A DNA stretch of 64,000 bases from JANPCX01 sp966211815 (GTDB lineage Bacteria; Pseudomonadota; Gammaproteobacteria; Burkholderiales; Burkholderiaceae_C). Shown piece after piece: positions 44,381 to 55,594 of the stretch; within the stretch, counting starts at the first letter, position 1, and each line of letters starts with the position of its first letter. Location: contig CBIHOD010000006.1 of NCBI GenBank assembly GCA_966211815.1, positions 49,335-113,334 of the forward strand, in the 5' to 3' direction. The notes beneath the pieces are model-generated. The model did not search any database, had not been told where the DNA came from, and saw nothing but the letters and a program-made list of their open reading frames with translations. The position numbers were made by a program, and so were the translations under genes.

Positions 44381-45529
44381 GTGACGCAAGAACCGCTGCG
44401 ATTGGCGGTGGTGGCGGGCGAGGCCTCCGGCGACCTGCTGGCGGGGCTGCTGCTGGGCGGCCTGAAAGCGCGCTGGCCCGGGCTGCGAGCCTGCGGCATC
44501 GGCGGCCCGCGCATGGCGGGGGAGGGCTTCGAGGCCTGGTGGCCGCACGACAAGCTCTCGGTGCACGGCTACAGCCTGGAAGTGTTCAGCCGGGTCTATG
44601 AGATCTGGCGGATCCGCCGGGCGCTGGGCGCGCGCTTGCTCGACCAGAAGCCCGACCTGTTCATCGGCGTGGACGCGCCCGATTTCAACCTCGGCCTGGA
44701 AGCCCGGCTCAAGGCGGCGGGCGTCAAGACGGCCCATTTCGTCAGCCCTTCGATCTGGGCCTGGCGGCCCGAACGCATCCATTCCATCGGCCGGGCGGTC
44801 GACTTGATGCTCTGCGTCTTCCCCTTCGAGCCGGCGATCTACGCCAAGCAGGGCATCCAGGCGGCTTATGTCGGCCATCCGCTGGCGGACGCGATCCCGC
44901 TGGAGCCCCCGCGGGCGGCGAGCCGGGCGCTCCTGGGCCTGAAGGAAGAAGACGCGGTGGTGGCCGTGCTGCCGGGCAGCCGCGGCGCGGAGATCCGCTA
45001 CATCGCGCCGCGCTTTGCGGCCGCGATGGCGCAAATGCACCGCCGGCGGCCGGGGTTGAAATTCGTCCTGCCGGCGGCGCCGGGCAAGCGGCCGGCCATC
45101 GAGGCCGCGTTGACCGAACACGCGCCTTTCGTGCCGGTGCAACTGCTCGACGGCCAGTCGCACGCCGCGCTGGCCGCCTGCGACGTGACGCTCATCGCCA
45201 GCGGCACCGCCACCCTGGAGGCGGCGCTCTTCAAGCGGCCGATGGTGGTCGCTTACAACATGCACCCGCTGTCGTACCGCCTGATGCGCCGCAAGCGGCT
45301 GCAACCCTGGGTTGGGCTGCCCAACATCCTGCTGCGCGACATGGCCGTGCCCGAGTTGCTGCAGGATGACGCTTCGCCCGAAAATCTGGCCGACGCCACA
45401 TTGGCCTGGCTGGGCGACGCCGCCCGGTGCCGGGCGCTGCAAGACCGATTCTCGCAACTGCACCACGACCTGCGCCGCGACACGGCGCGGGCTGCGACCG
45501 ATGCCCTCCAGAAGATCCTGGCTCGCTGA
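44381..45529 (+). CDS. lpxB: Lipid-A-disaccharide synthase LpxB
   Basis: 382 residues from GTG 44381. AGEASGDLLAGLLLGGLKAR and the GT19 region HFVSPSIWAWRPERI and VLPGSRGAEI are characteristic. LpxB condenses UDP-diacylglucosamine with lipid X. Its 3' end overlaps rnhB by 29 bp in another frame. Confidence 0.96.
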   Translation: MTQEPLRLAVVAGEASGDLLAGLLLGGLKARWPGLRACGIGGPRMAGEGFEAWWPHDKLSVHGYSLEVFSRVYEIWRIRRALGARLLDQKPDLFIGVDAPDFNLGLEARLKAAGVKTAHFVSPSIWAWRPERIHSIGRAVDLMLCVFPFEPAIYAKQGIQAAYVGHPLADAIPLEPPRAASRALLGLKEEDAVVAVLPGSRGAEIRYIAPRFAAAMAQMHRRRPGLKFVLPAAPGKRPAIEAALTEHAPFVPVQLLDGQSHAALAACDVTLIASGTATLEAALFKRPMVVAYNMHPLSYRLMRRKRLQPWVGLPNILLRDMAVPELLQDDASPENLADATLAWLGDAARCRALQDRFSQLHHDLRRDTARAATDALQKILAR

Positions 45530-46184
45530 CCAGCTGGCCTTCAGCTTCGACACCCCCGGCCTGGTCGCCGGGGTGGACGAAGCCGGCCGCGGGCCGCTCG
45601 CCGGCCCGGTGGTGGCCGCGGCGGTCATCCTCGACGACATGAAGACGATCAAGGGCCTGGACGACTCGAAGAAGCTCACCGCGCCGCGCCGCGAGAAGCT
45701 GTTCGACGAGATCCGCGCCAAGGCGCTGTGCTGCTGCATCGCCGAGGCCAGCGTGGAGGAGATCGACAACCTGAACATCCTGCAGGCCACGATGCTGGCG
45801 ATGCGGCGCGCGGTCGAGGGCCTGCGTTTGAAACCCGCCAAGGTGCTGGTCGACGGCAACCGCCTGCCGGTGCTGAAAGTCGCCGCCGAGGCCATCGTCA
45901 AGGGGGACGCCCGGATCAAGGCCATCTCCGCGGCCTCCATCCTGGCCAAGGTGCACCGCGACCGGCTGTGCCTGCAGTTGCACGAGTCCCATCCCCACTA
46001 CGGCTTCGACGTCCACAAGGGCTATCCCACGCCGACCCACCTGGAGGCGCTGAAGGTGCACGGCGCCTGCGTCGCGCACCGCCGTTTCTTCGGGCCCGTC
46101 CGCGCGCAGTGGGACACCGCCGCCGCCGCGGGAATGCTGGCCCATGCCGGTCGGGACGGCGGCGACGAGCGGCACGCCGATTGA
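45501..46184 (+). CDS. rnhB: Ribonuclease HII
   Basis: 227 residues. GVDEAGRGPLAGPVVAAAVI contains the first Asp-Glu pair, VLVDGNRLP the next Asp, and the segment KVHRDRLCLQL and HYGFDVHKGYPTPTHL matches RNase HII, which removes ribonucleotides from DNA. ATG 45501 lies within the lpxB end, a frequent arrangement; no nearer start exists before the GVDEAGRG motif. Confidence 0.94.
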   Translation: MPSRRSWLADQLAFSFDTPGLVAGVDEAGRGPLAGPVVAAAVILDDMKTIKGLDDSKKLTAPRREKLFDEIRAKALCCCIAEASVEEIDNLNILQATMLAMRRAVEGLRLKPAKVLVDGNRLPVLKVAAEAIVKGDARIKAISAASILAKVHRDRLCLQLHESHPHYGFDVHKGYPTPTHLEALKVHGACVAHRRFFGPVRAQWDTAAAAGMLAHAGRDGGDERHAD

Positions 46185-46203
46185 GTCCGCGACGCCAAGA
46201 CCG

Positions 46204-46992
46204 ATGAATCCACCCGCCGCCAAGGCCATCCAGTCACGCGACAACCCGCTGCTCGCGCGCCTGCGCAAGCGCCTGGGCGACCCGGCGGCCTACCGGAAAA
46301 CCGGCGAGGTGGTGTTGGAGGGCGACCACCTCTGCCGGGCGCTGCTGCAGCGCGGCGGCCGGGCGGCGCAGGCGGTGGTCACGCAGGAGGCCTGGGCGCA
46401 GCCGGACTTCCACGCCTTGGCTTCGCGGGCCGACGCGGTCGCCGTCATTCCCGCCGAGTTGATGAAAGGCCTGAGCGCGCTGGAGACGCCTCCGCCGCTG
46501 CTCTTCGTCGTGCCCTGGCAAGGCGGCATGGCCATCCAGGCCGGCGTCGCCACGGTCGTGCTCGACCGCCTGCAGGACGCCGGCAACGTCGGCGCCGTGC
46601 TGCGCAGCGCCGCCGCTTTCGGCTTCGGCCAGGTCGTCGCGCTGAAGGGCTCGGCGGCGCTGTGGTCCCCCAAGGTGTTGCGGGCGGGCATGGGGGCGCA
46701 TTTCGGCTTGCGCCTCGTCGAATCGGCCGACCCGGGGGACTTGTCCGCCTTGGCCCTGCCGCTGCTGGGCACCAGTTCGCACGGCGATTCGGCCTTGCTG
46801 CACGCCACCCGGCTGCCCTGGCCTTGCGGCTGGGTGTTCGGCCATGAAGGGCGGGGCATCTCAGCCGGCCTGCTTGCCGCTTGCAGCCGCACGGTGACCA
46901 TCCCCCAGCCTGGCGGGGAAGAGTCGCTCAACGTCGGCGCCGCCGCGGCGATCTGCCTTTACGAGTCGGCGCGGCAGCGGTTGGCTGCCTGA
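46204..46992 (+). CDS. SpoU/TrmH family RNA 2'-O-methyltransferase
   Basis: 262 residues. An N-terminal substrate-binding domain (RKTGEVVLEGDHLCRALL) precedes the SPOUT domain with motif 1 LDRLQDAGNVGAVLRSAAAF, motif 2 FGHEGRGIS and motif 3 IPQPGGEESLNVGAAAAICL, forming the trefoil-knot SAM site. The family methylates ribose in rRNA or tRNA (RlmB/TsnR-like); the exact target is uncertain. Follows rnhB after 19 bp and converges on ppsR with 10 bp between. Confidence 0.88.
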   Translation: MNPPAAKAIQSRDNPLLARLRKRLGDPAAYRKTGEVVLEGDHLCRALLQRGGRAAQAVVTQEAWAQPDFHALASRADAVAVIPAELMKGLSALETPPPLLFVVPWQGGMAIQAGVATVVLDRLQDAGNVGAVLRSAAAFGFGQVVALKGSAALWSPKVLRAGMGAHFGLRLVESADPGDLSALALPLLGTSSHGDSALLHATRLPWPCGWVFGHEGRGISAGLLAACSRTVTIPQPGGEESLNVGAAAAICLYESARQRLAA

Positions 46993-47002
46993 CAGGCCCT
47001 GG

Positions 47003-47824
47003 TCAGTACATCAACCGGTCCGGCCGCAGGTCGCGCAGGATGGTGGTGGCGATCTCTTCGATCGACTTGTGCGTGGACGACAGCCAGGCGATGCCCTCGC
47101 GGCGCATCATCGCCTCGGCGCTTTTCACCTCCGCCTCGCAGTTCTCCAGCGCGGCGTAACGGCTGCCGGGGCGGCGCTCGTTGCGGATCTGGCTCAGGCG
47201 CTCCGGGTCGATCGTCAGGCCGAAGCATTTGCTCTTGAACGGCGCCAGCGAGGCCGGGATGGCGTTGCGTTCGAAGTCTTCCGGGATCAGCGGGTAATTG
47301 GCCGCCTTGATGCCGTGCTGCATCGCCAGGTAGAGCGAGGTGGGGGTCTTGCCGCTGCGGCTCACGCCCACGAGGATGACGTCGGCCACCGCCAGGTTCT
47401 TCGCCGATTGGCCGTCGTCGTGCGCCAGCGAGAAGTTGATCGCTTCGATGCGGTCGGTGTACTCCTGGCTCTTGGAGATGTCGGAGAAGCGGCCCACCCG
47501 GTGGTTGGACGTCATCGCCAGCTCGGCTTCCAGCGGCTCGATGAAGGTGTGGAACATGTCCAGCACCAGGGCCTTGGATTGCGTCTTCAGCATCTGCAGC
47601 ACCTGCGGGTCCACCAGCGTCGCGAACACGATGGGCTTCTTGCCCTCGACCTCGGCGGAGTGGTTGATCTCGGCGATCACCTGGTGCGCCTTGTCGACGC
47701 TGTCGACGAAGGGGCGGCGCACATGCCGCGGCTTGATGGCGAACTGCGCCATGATCGAATTGCCGAAGGTCTCGGCGGTGATGCCGGTGCCGTCGGAGAT
47801 GAAGTACACGGTGCGGTTGGTCAT
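47003..47824 (-). CDS. ppsR: PEP synthase regulatory protein (kinase/pyrophosphorylase, DUF299)
   Basis: 273 residues. TVYFISDGTGITAET starts the protein, and the P-loop GVSRSGKTPTSLYLA sits near residue 153. The family inactivates PEP synthase by ADP-dependent phosphorylation of a Thr and reactivates it by Pi-dependent dephosphorylation. Its target ppsA lies divergently at 49.8 kb; a protease gene lies between, whereas the two are often immediate neighbours. Confidence 0.95.
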   Translation of the reverse strand: MTNRTVYFISDGTGITAETFGNSIMAQFAIKPRHVRRPFVDSVDKAHQVIAEINHSAEVEGKKPIVFATLVDPQVLQMLKTQSKALVLDMFHTFIEPLEAELAMTSNHRVGRFSDISKSQEYTDRIEAINFSLAHDDGQSAKNLAVADVILVGVSRSGKTPTSLYLAMQHGIKAANYPLIPEDFERNAIPASLAPFKSKCFGLTIDPERLSQIRNERRPGSRYAALENCEAEVKSAEAMMRREGIAWLSSTHKSIEEIATTILRDLRPDRLMY

Positions 47825-47885
47825 GGCGGTGGCTGTCGTTGGGGATGGGGGAGGGCGGGGCGGTCTTCTTCCCGTCTTTCGCCGG

Positions 47886-49463
47886 TCAATAGCACTCGAC
47901 CTGGACGGTGGACTTCTGGACCAGTGCGGTCACGTCGCCCACCGACAGCGGCTTGGCCGCACCCGGCGTGGTCGCGGCGTCGTAGCCCACATTGTGGGCG
48001 TCCAGGAAGGACTGCACCGTCGCCAGGTTGATGCCGAAATTCACGTTCTGCGGGCTGGCGGGGCCGGTGGGCAGCAGTCGGGCGCGCACGATGTCCACCA
48101 GCAAACCGTGGCTGTCGACGATCGGCCCGCCGCTGGAGCCGGGCTGGACGGTCGCCGACATCTGGAAGGCCGAGGTGTCGTTGTTGGAACCGCTCAGCGC
48201 GTTGACGATGCCGGTGGTGACGATGGGGCCCGAGGACAGCACGCCGCGCAGCGGGTAGCCCACCGCCACCAGGTCGTCGCCCAGGCGGATGCCGCGGCCG
48301 GCGCGGGTCTTGAGGGCGGGCAACTGCCCGTTCTCCAGGCGCAGCAGGGCCAGGTCGTTCTTGGCGTCTTTGGCGACGAGTTTCACGTCGCTGCCGGACG
48401 GCTGGATGCGGATGTTCCGGCAATCCTGGACCACATGCTCGTTGGTGACGATGTCGCCCGCCCGGCTGACCACGACGCCGCTGCCGTAGGCGCCCTTGCG
48501 CCCCTGCGACGCCATGGCGCTGGTGAGGTTGCCGATGAAGGTGCCGGCGACCAGGGCGCGGGACTGCTTGACGGCTTCGTCCACCTCCGCGGCGGACATC
48601 GACTTGGCCAGCCGCTCCTTGCCTTCCGCGGCTTCCTTCACTTCGGACGGGCGCGCGTTGCCCGGCACCGAGTGGTACCAGGCGTAGGCCGACGACGGGC
48701 TCCTGGCCACGCCGCCGCGCCCGAATTCGTAGATGCTGCCGATCCAGACGTGGCTGGCGTAGTTCTGCCCCACCGCCATCCGCATCCACCGAAGCGCTTC
48801 GTTGCCGTCGGCGGAGACCCCCTTGCCGGTGGCGTACATGCGGCCGGCGGCGACCATGCCGGCGGCATCCCGCAGCAGGCCGGCCTTCTTGTACCAGTCC
48901 AGGGCGACGAGGTTGTCCTTCTCGAGGCCGCCCCGGCCGTTCTCGTAGTACGAGCCCAGCCAGGTCATGGCGGCCGGGTCTTTCATGTCCGCGGCGGATT
49001 TGAACCAGGTCAAGGCGACCGCCTCGTCCTTCTCGTAGCCCATGAGGCCGCCGTTGATCCAGGCGCCGACGATGGTCTGGGCCGGGGGGTACAGCTTATT
49101 GGCCGCCTCCTTGATCAACTCGGTGCCTTTGGCCTCGTCCTTTTCCACCAGCGCGCCCTGCTGGTACATGCGGCCGAGCAGGAAGGTCGCGCGCACCGAC
49201 CCGTTCTGGTGGGCCTGCAGGATGTACTGGCGGGCGGTGAGTTCGTCCCGGGAGCCGCCCAGGCCGCGCATCAGCATGTCGCCCATCAGGGCCATCGCCT
49301 CGGGGTTGCCCTGGCCGGCCGGGTCGGCCAGTTCCTTGCGGGCGTCGGCGTATTGCCAGCGGTTGTAGGCGTCGAGCCCCTCGGGCACGCCGCCGCGGGC
49401 GGCTGGGAGGGCGGAAAGAAGCGCCGCCAGGGGCAGCAGCGGAAGCGAGCGGAAGCGGATCAT
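47886..49463 (-). CDS. Sel1-repeat/trypsin-like serine protease, exported
   Basis: 525 residues from ATG 49463. A signal peptide (LPLLPLAALLSALPAARG) is followed by Sel1-like repeats (about 30-270; for example AMTWLGSYYENGRGGLEKDN, AAGRMYATGKGVSADGNEAL) and a trypsin-like domain (about 310-500) with an intact triad: His343 (NEHVV), Asp370 (AKNDLALL), Ser444 (PGSSGGPI). Such proteins resemble DegP/HtrA-type proteases but have no PDZ domain. Substrate unknown; the Sel1 half may dock partners. It lies between ppsR and ppsA, on the ppsR strand. Confidence 0.85.
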   Translation of the reverse strand: MIRFRSLPLLPLAALLSALPAARGGVPEGLDAYNRWQYADARKELADPAGQGNPEAMALMGDMLMRGLGGSRDELTARQYILQAHQNGSVRATFLLGRMYQQGALVEKDEAKGTELIKEAANKLYPPAQTIVGAWINGGLMGYEKDEAVALTWFKSAADMKDPAAMTWLGSYYENGRGGLEKDNLVALDWYKKAGLLRDAAGMVAAGRMYATGKGVSADGNEALRWMRMAVGQNYASHVWIGSIYEFGRGGVARSPSSAYAWYHSVPGNARPSEVKEAAEGKERLAKSMSAAEVDEAVKQSRALVAGTFIGNLTSAMASQGRKGAYGSGVVVSRAGDIVTNEHVVQDCRNIRIQPSGSDVKLVAKDAKNDLALLRLENGQLPALKTRAGRGIRLGDDLVAVGYPLRGVLSSGPIVTTGIVNALSGSNNDTSAFQMSATVQPGSSGGPIVDSHGLLVDIVRARLLPTGPASPQNVNFGINLATVQSFLDAHNVGYDAATTPGAAKPLSVGDVTALVQKSTVQVECY

Positions 49464-49825
49464 GGTGGGATTCGGCCGGCGGTGATTGCCACGGATTCTG
49501 CCGGATCCCCATCCCCAGGCCGGCCCCCGGCGGGGACGGCGGGCACGCTTCGTGCCCCATGGCACGACCCTCGGCCCGGCATGCGTCGCCGTCCCCCTCA
49601 AAACGCAAGCCTTCGCTAGAATTCGCAGCAATTCATTCCGCCCCTTGCCATGCAACGCCATCCCCACCTCCCGCCTGGCGCTCTCCCGAGCGACGCGGCC
49701 GTGCGCGGGTCGCCCCATGGCGCCTTGCGCCCAGCCTGGGCTCCGCAGGTGCTGCGCCGCGCGCGCCCGCCAAGGCATTCGATGGGTCTGGAAGCACCGG
49801 TTTTTCAACATCACGGAGCTTTTCC
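49464..49825 (+). promoter_or_regulatory. Divergent region between protease gene and ppsA
   Basis: 362 bp without a recognised gene. A -10-like TAGAAT at 49617-49622 faces ppsA, lacking a clear -35, and would give a ~200-nt leader. Near the ppsA ATG is CACGGAGC, the ribosome binding site. No clear operator or terminator is seen. Confidence 0.35.
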
Positions 49826-52234
<2,409 letters not shown>

Positions 52235-52250
52235 CGACCGGCTGCGCGCC

Positions 52251-52390
52251 CCCACCCTCACCCCAACCCTCTCCCGCCAGCGGGAGAGGGGGCTTTGACC
52301 CCTCGTCCCCGGCACGGGGAAGAGGTCGGGGGTGGACGGGGCTTTGACCCCCTCGCCGCCGGCACGGGGGAGAGGGCAGGGGTGAGGGGG
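52251..52390. repeat. Palindromic intergenic repeat between ppsA and argG
   Basis: The ends are long inverted repeats: CCCTCACCCC-AA-CCCTCTCCC at 52255-52275 pairs with GGGAGAGGG-CA-GGGGTGAGGG at 52368-52388, two mismatches. Inside is a 10-bp stem with loop CCAG (52267-52276/52281-52290) and two copies of GGGGCTTTGACCCC (near 52289 and 52338). The C-rich CCCTCACCCC-CCCTCTCCC pattern is of the REP-like type widespread in beta- and gammaproteobacteria. It may also end ppsA transcripts. Confidence 0.75.
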
Positions 52391-52484
52391 TCGACGCAGG
52401 CGGACACTGTCCCATGAACGACAATGAGCGGCTGCGGACCCTGATCCGCGCCGCTCATTTTTCATCCCCATCGTTATCCACGCC

Positions 52485-53804
52485 ATGGCCAACATCCTCC
52501 AACACCTCCCCGTCGGCCAGAAGGTCGGCATCGCCTTCTCCGGCGGCCTGGACACCAGCGCCGCGCTGCACTGGATGAAGCTCAAGGGCGCCGAGCCCTA
52601 CGCCTACACCGCCAACCTGGGCCAGCCCGACGAGCCCGACTACGACGAGATCCCCCGCAAGGCGATGCAGTACGGCGCCAAGCTGGCCCGGCTGATCGAC
52701 TGCCGCGCCCAGATGGCCAATGAGGGCATCGCCGCGCTGCAGTGCGGCGCCTTCCACATCTCCACCGCCGGCGTCACCTACTTCAACACCACGCCGATCG
52801 GCCGCGCCGTGACCGGCACCATGCTGGTGGCCGCGATGAAGGAGGACGACGTCAACATCTGGGGCGACGGCAGCACCTACAAGGGCAACGACATCGAGCG
52901 CTTCTACCGCTACGGCCTGCTCACCAACCCCGGCCTGAAGATCTACAAGCCCTGGCTCGACCAGGCCTTCATCGACGAGCTCGGCGGCCGCGCCGAGATG
53001 TCGGCCTTCATGACCCAGGCCGGCTTCGGGTACAAGATGTCGGCCGAGAAGGCGTATTCCACCGACTCCAACATGCTCGGCGCCACCCACGAGGCGAAAG
53101 ACCTGGAGCAGCTGAACACCGGCATCAACATCGTCCAACCCATCATGGGCGTGGCCTTCTGGCGCGACGACGTCGAGGTCAAGCGCGAGACCGTGAAAGT
53201 GCGTTTCGAAGAAGGCCGGCCCGTCGCGCTGAACGGCACCGAATACCCCGACCTGGTCGAGCTGGTGCTGGAGGCCAACCGCATCGGCGGCCGGCATGGC
53301 CTCGGGATGAGCGACCAGATCGAGAACCGCATCATCGAAGCCAAGAGCCGCGGCATCTACGAGGCCCCGGGCCTGGCGCTGCTGTTCATCGCCTACGAGC
53401 GCCTGGTGACCGGCATCCACAACGAAGACACCATCGAGCAGTACCGCATGAACGGCAAGAAGCTCGGCCGCCTGCTCTACCAGGGCCGCTGGTTCGACCC
53501 GCAGGCGCTGATGCTGCGCGAGGCCGCCCAGCGCTGGGTGGCGCGCGCCGTGACCGGCGAGGTGACGATCGAGCTGCGCCGCGGCAACGACTACAGCATC
53601 CTGAACACCGAGTCGCCCAACCTCACCTACCACCCCGAGCGGCTGACGATGGAGAAGGGCGAGTCCACCTTCTCGCCGCAGGACCGCATCGGCCAGTTGA
53701 CGATGCGCACGCTGGACATCACCGACACGCGGGACAAGCTCGGCCTCTATAGCCGCACCGGCCTGCTGCCCAGCGGCGGCGGCCTGCCGCAGCTCGGCGA
53801 GTGA
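52485..53804 (+). CDS. argG: Argininosuccinate synthase
   Basis: 439 residues, the longer E. coli-like ArgG subtype. The ATP-pyrophosphatase motif AFSGGLDTSAAL and the substrate region STYKGNDIERFYRYG are intact. ArgG joins citrulline and aspartate with ATP in arginine synthesis. No other arginine gene is in the window. A palindromic repeat separates it from ppsA, so it should have its own promoter, not recognised here. Confidence 0.96.
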   Translation: MANILQHLPVGQKVGIAFSGGLDTSAALHWMKLKGAEPYAYTANLGQPDEPDYDEIPRKAMQYGAKLARLIDCRAQMANEGIAALQCGAFHISTAGVTYFNTTPIGRAVTGTMLVAAMKEDDVNIWGDGSTYKGNDIERFYRYGLLTNPGLKIYKPWLDQAFIDELGGRAEMSAFMTQAGFGYKMSAEKAYSTDSNMLGATHEAKDLEQLNTGINIVQPIMGVAFWRDDVEVKRETVKVRFEEGRPVALNGTEYPDLVELVLEANRIGGRHGLGMSDQIENRIIEAKSRGIYEAPGLALLFIAYERLVTGIHNEDTIEQYRMNGKKLGRLLYQGRWFDPQALMLREAAQRWVARAVTGEVTIELRRGNDYSILNTESPNLTYHPERLTMEKGESTFSPQDRIGQLTMRTLDITDTRDKLGLYSRTGLLPSGGGLPQLGE

Positions 53805-53925
53805 TGGGCCGTGGCGGCACCGGCAGGCCGTTTTGCGGCCGCGGCGCGGCGCCGTCGACCGTCTTGAACCACCGCCCCCGTGCCGACGCCGGCCCGGGGG
53901 CGGCGCGACTGTCGGCCCATTCCCG

Positions 53926-55374
53926 ATGACGAGCCTTTCCGACACCGCCCTTCTCCGCGGTCCCATGCGCGTGGCCATCGTCGGCGCGGGTTTCAGCGGC
54001 GCGGCCACGGCCGTCCAGTTGCTGCGCCAACCGCCGGCCCAGGGCGTGCGCGTGGTCCTGGTCAATGAATCCGGACGGATGGCGCGCGGCCTGGCCTACG
54101 GCACCCGCAGCAGCGAGCACATCCTGAACGTGCCCGCGGGCAACATGAGCGCCCTGGCGGACGACCCCGACGATTTCCTGCGTTATGCCCGCGGGGTCGA
54201 TCCCGGCGTGGCGCCCGGCAGCTTCGTGCCACGCAGCCTCTACGGCGCGTACCTCGAGTCTTTGCTTTCGTCGGCCGAGCGGCAGGCCTGCGATGGCGGC
54301 ACGGCCGCGCTGGAGCGCGTCGTCGGGCGCGTGACCGGCATGCGACTGGGCGGCAGTGGCGCCCCCACCACGCTCCTCCTGGAGGACGGCGCCCCCATCG
54401 AGGCCGACAAGGTCGTGCTGGCCTTCGGCCATTTCCCGCCGGCCGACCCGCTGCCGCCGGTCGACATGGCCCGGGCGGGCGACCGGTATGTCCGCGACCC
54501 CTGGCGGGCCGGCGCCCTGCGCGGCATCGGCCCGCAAGACGAGGTGCTGCTGCTCGGTTCGGGTCTGACGGCGGTCGACGTCGCGCTGGCGCTTCGCGGC
54601 CAGGGTCACCAGGGGCGCCTGCTGGGCGTCTCCCGGCGGGGGCTGCAACCCCGGTCCCACCGCTCCGCGGGCGCGGCACCGGGCGCCTGGGACGCCGGTC
54701 CCTTGGTCGAGGCCATGGGCGCCACCCTGCGGCAGCAGGTCAGGGCGCTGCGACGGCAGGTGGCGCAGGCGATGGCCATGGGCGGGGACTGGCGCGACGT
54801 GGTCGGCGCCCTGCGCCCCCACACCGCCGCGTTGTGGCAGCGCCTCTCGCCGGCCGATAAGGCACGGTTCCTGCGGCATTTGCGCGCCCATTGGGATGCG
54901 CTGCGCCACCGCTGCGCGCCCGCGGCCTATGAAACCTACCGGCGGCTCGTCGACGACGGGAGGCTGCAGGTCCGGGCAGCCCGCGTCGCGGGGCTGCGCG
55001 GCGACGCGTCCGGCCTGGAAGTGCTGCTGCGGCCTCGCGGCAGCGACGACCTGGAGAGCCTGCGGGTGCGGCACCTGGTCAATTGCACTGGCCCGAGCAC
55101 CGACCTGCGGCGCTGCCCTTCAAGCCTGGTGCGCGGCCTGCTCGATGACGGTTTGCTCTGCGCGGATGCTCTGGGATTGGGTCTGGAGGTCAGCGACGAC
55201 TACGCGGTGATCGACCGCGCGGGGCGCCCGTCGGCCACGCTTTTCTACATCGGCCCGCTGCTCAAGGCCCGCTACTGGGAGGCCACCGCGGTGCCGGAGT
55301 TGCGCGTCCATGCGTGCCGCCTGGCCCGGTTGCTGGCCGGCCAGGCGCCGGCGTCCTCGTCCGCCATGGGCTGA
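53926..55374 (+). CDS. FAD/NAD(P)-binding protein (PF13454-type)
   Basis: 482 residues from ATG 53926. A dinucleotide-binding motif near the start (VAIVGAGFSGAATAVQLL, G-x-G-x-x-G), the family segment HILNVPAGNMSALADDPDDF, a second Rossmann motif (LLLGSGLTAVDVALAL) near 205, and LVNCTGPSTD are visible. This matches the FAD-NAD(P)-binding NAD_binding_9 group, related to flavin monooxygenases; no reaction can be assigned. ATG 53965 (MRVAIVG) is an alternative. Stands alone between argG and an S9 peptidase gene. Confidence 0.8.
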   Translation: MTSLSDTALLRGPMRVAIVGAGFSGAATAVQLLRQPPAQGVRVVLVNESGRMARGLAYGTRSSEHILNVPAGNMSALADDPDDFLRYARGVDPGVAPGSFVPRSLYGAYLESLLSSAERQACDGGTAALERVVGRVTGMRLGGSGAPTTLLLEDGAPIEADKVVLAFGHFPPADPLPPVDMARAGDRYVRDPWRAGALRGIGPQDEVLLLGSGLTAVDVALALRGQGHQGRLLGVSRRGLQPRSHRSAGAAPGAWDAGPLVEAMGATLRQQVRALRRQVAQAMAMGGDWRDVVGALRPHTAALWQRLSPADKARFLRHLRAHWDALRHRCAPAAYETYRRLVDDGRLQVRAARVAGLRGDASGLEVLLRPRGSDDLESLRVRHLVNCTGPSTDLRRCPSSLVRGLLDDGLLCADALGLGLEVSDDYAVIDRAGRPSATLFYIGPLLKARYWEATAVPELRVHACRLARLLAGQAPASSSAMG

Positions 55375-55448
55375 ACTGGGCGATCGCCCTGGTAGACGGC
55401 GGCCATTGCGGAGCCTGGCCGGGCGGGCAGGGCCGGGCTGGCACCATC

Positions 55449-55490
55449 GCCCGCCCCCGCCCTGGCCAGGCGGCCAGGGCGGGGGCGGGC
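55449..55490. repeat. Perfect 19-bp inverted repeat hairpin
   Basis: Arms 55449-55467 and 55472-55490 are exact reverse complements (all 19 bases; arm begins GCCCGCCCCCGCCC) with loop AGGC. The stem is almost pure G+C. There is no adjacent T-run, so it is not a standard terminator. It sits 75 bp after the FAD gene and 105 bp before the S9 peptidase start. An AT-rich stretch AAAATATTTATTTG follows at 55521. Confidence 0.85.
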
Positions 55491-55594
55491 TACGGCCGCG
55501 GGCCTGCCGCGCCGGGTGCCAAAATATTTATTTGCTTTCCAACCCCGGCATGCGATCGGCCGCGCCGATCCACGATGCACGCCAACCACACGAC

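Noticed and set aside
52251..52390. CRISPR-like repeats
   Set aside because: Only palindromic GC repeats with no regular spacer-repeat alternation and no cas genes in the window.
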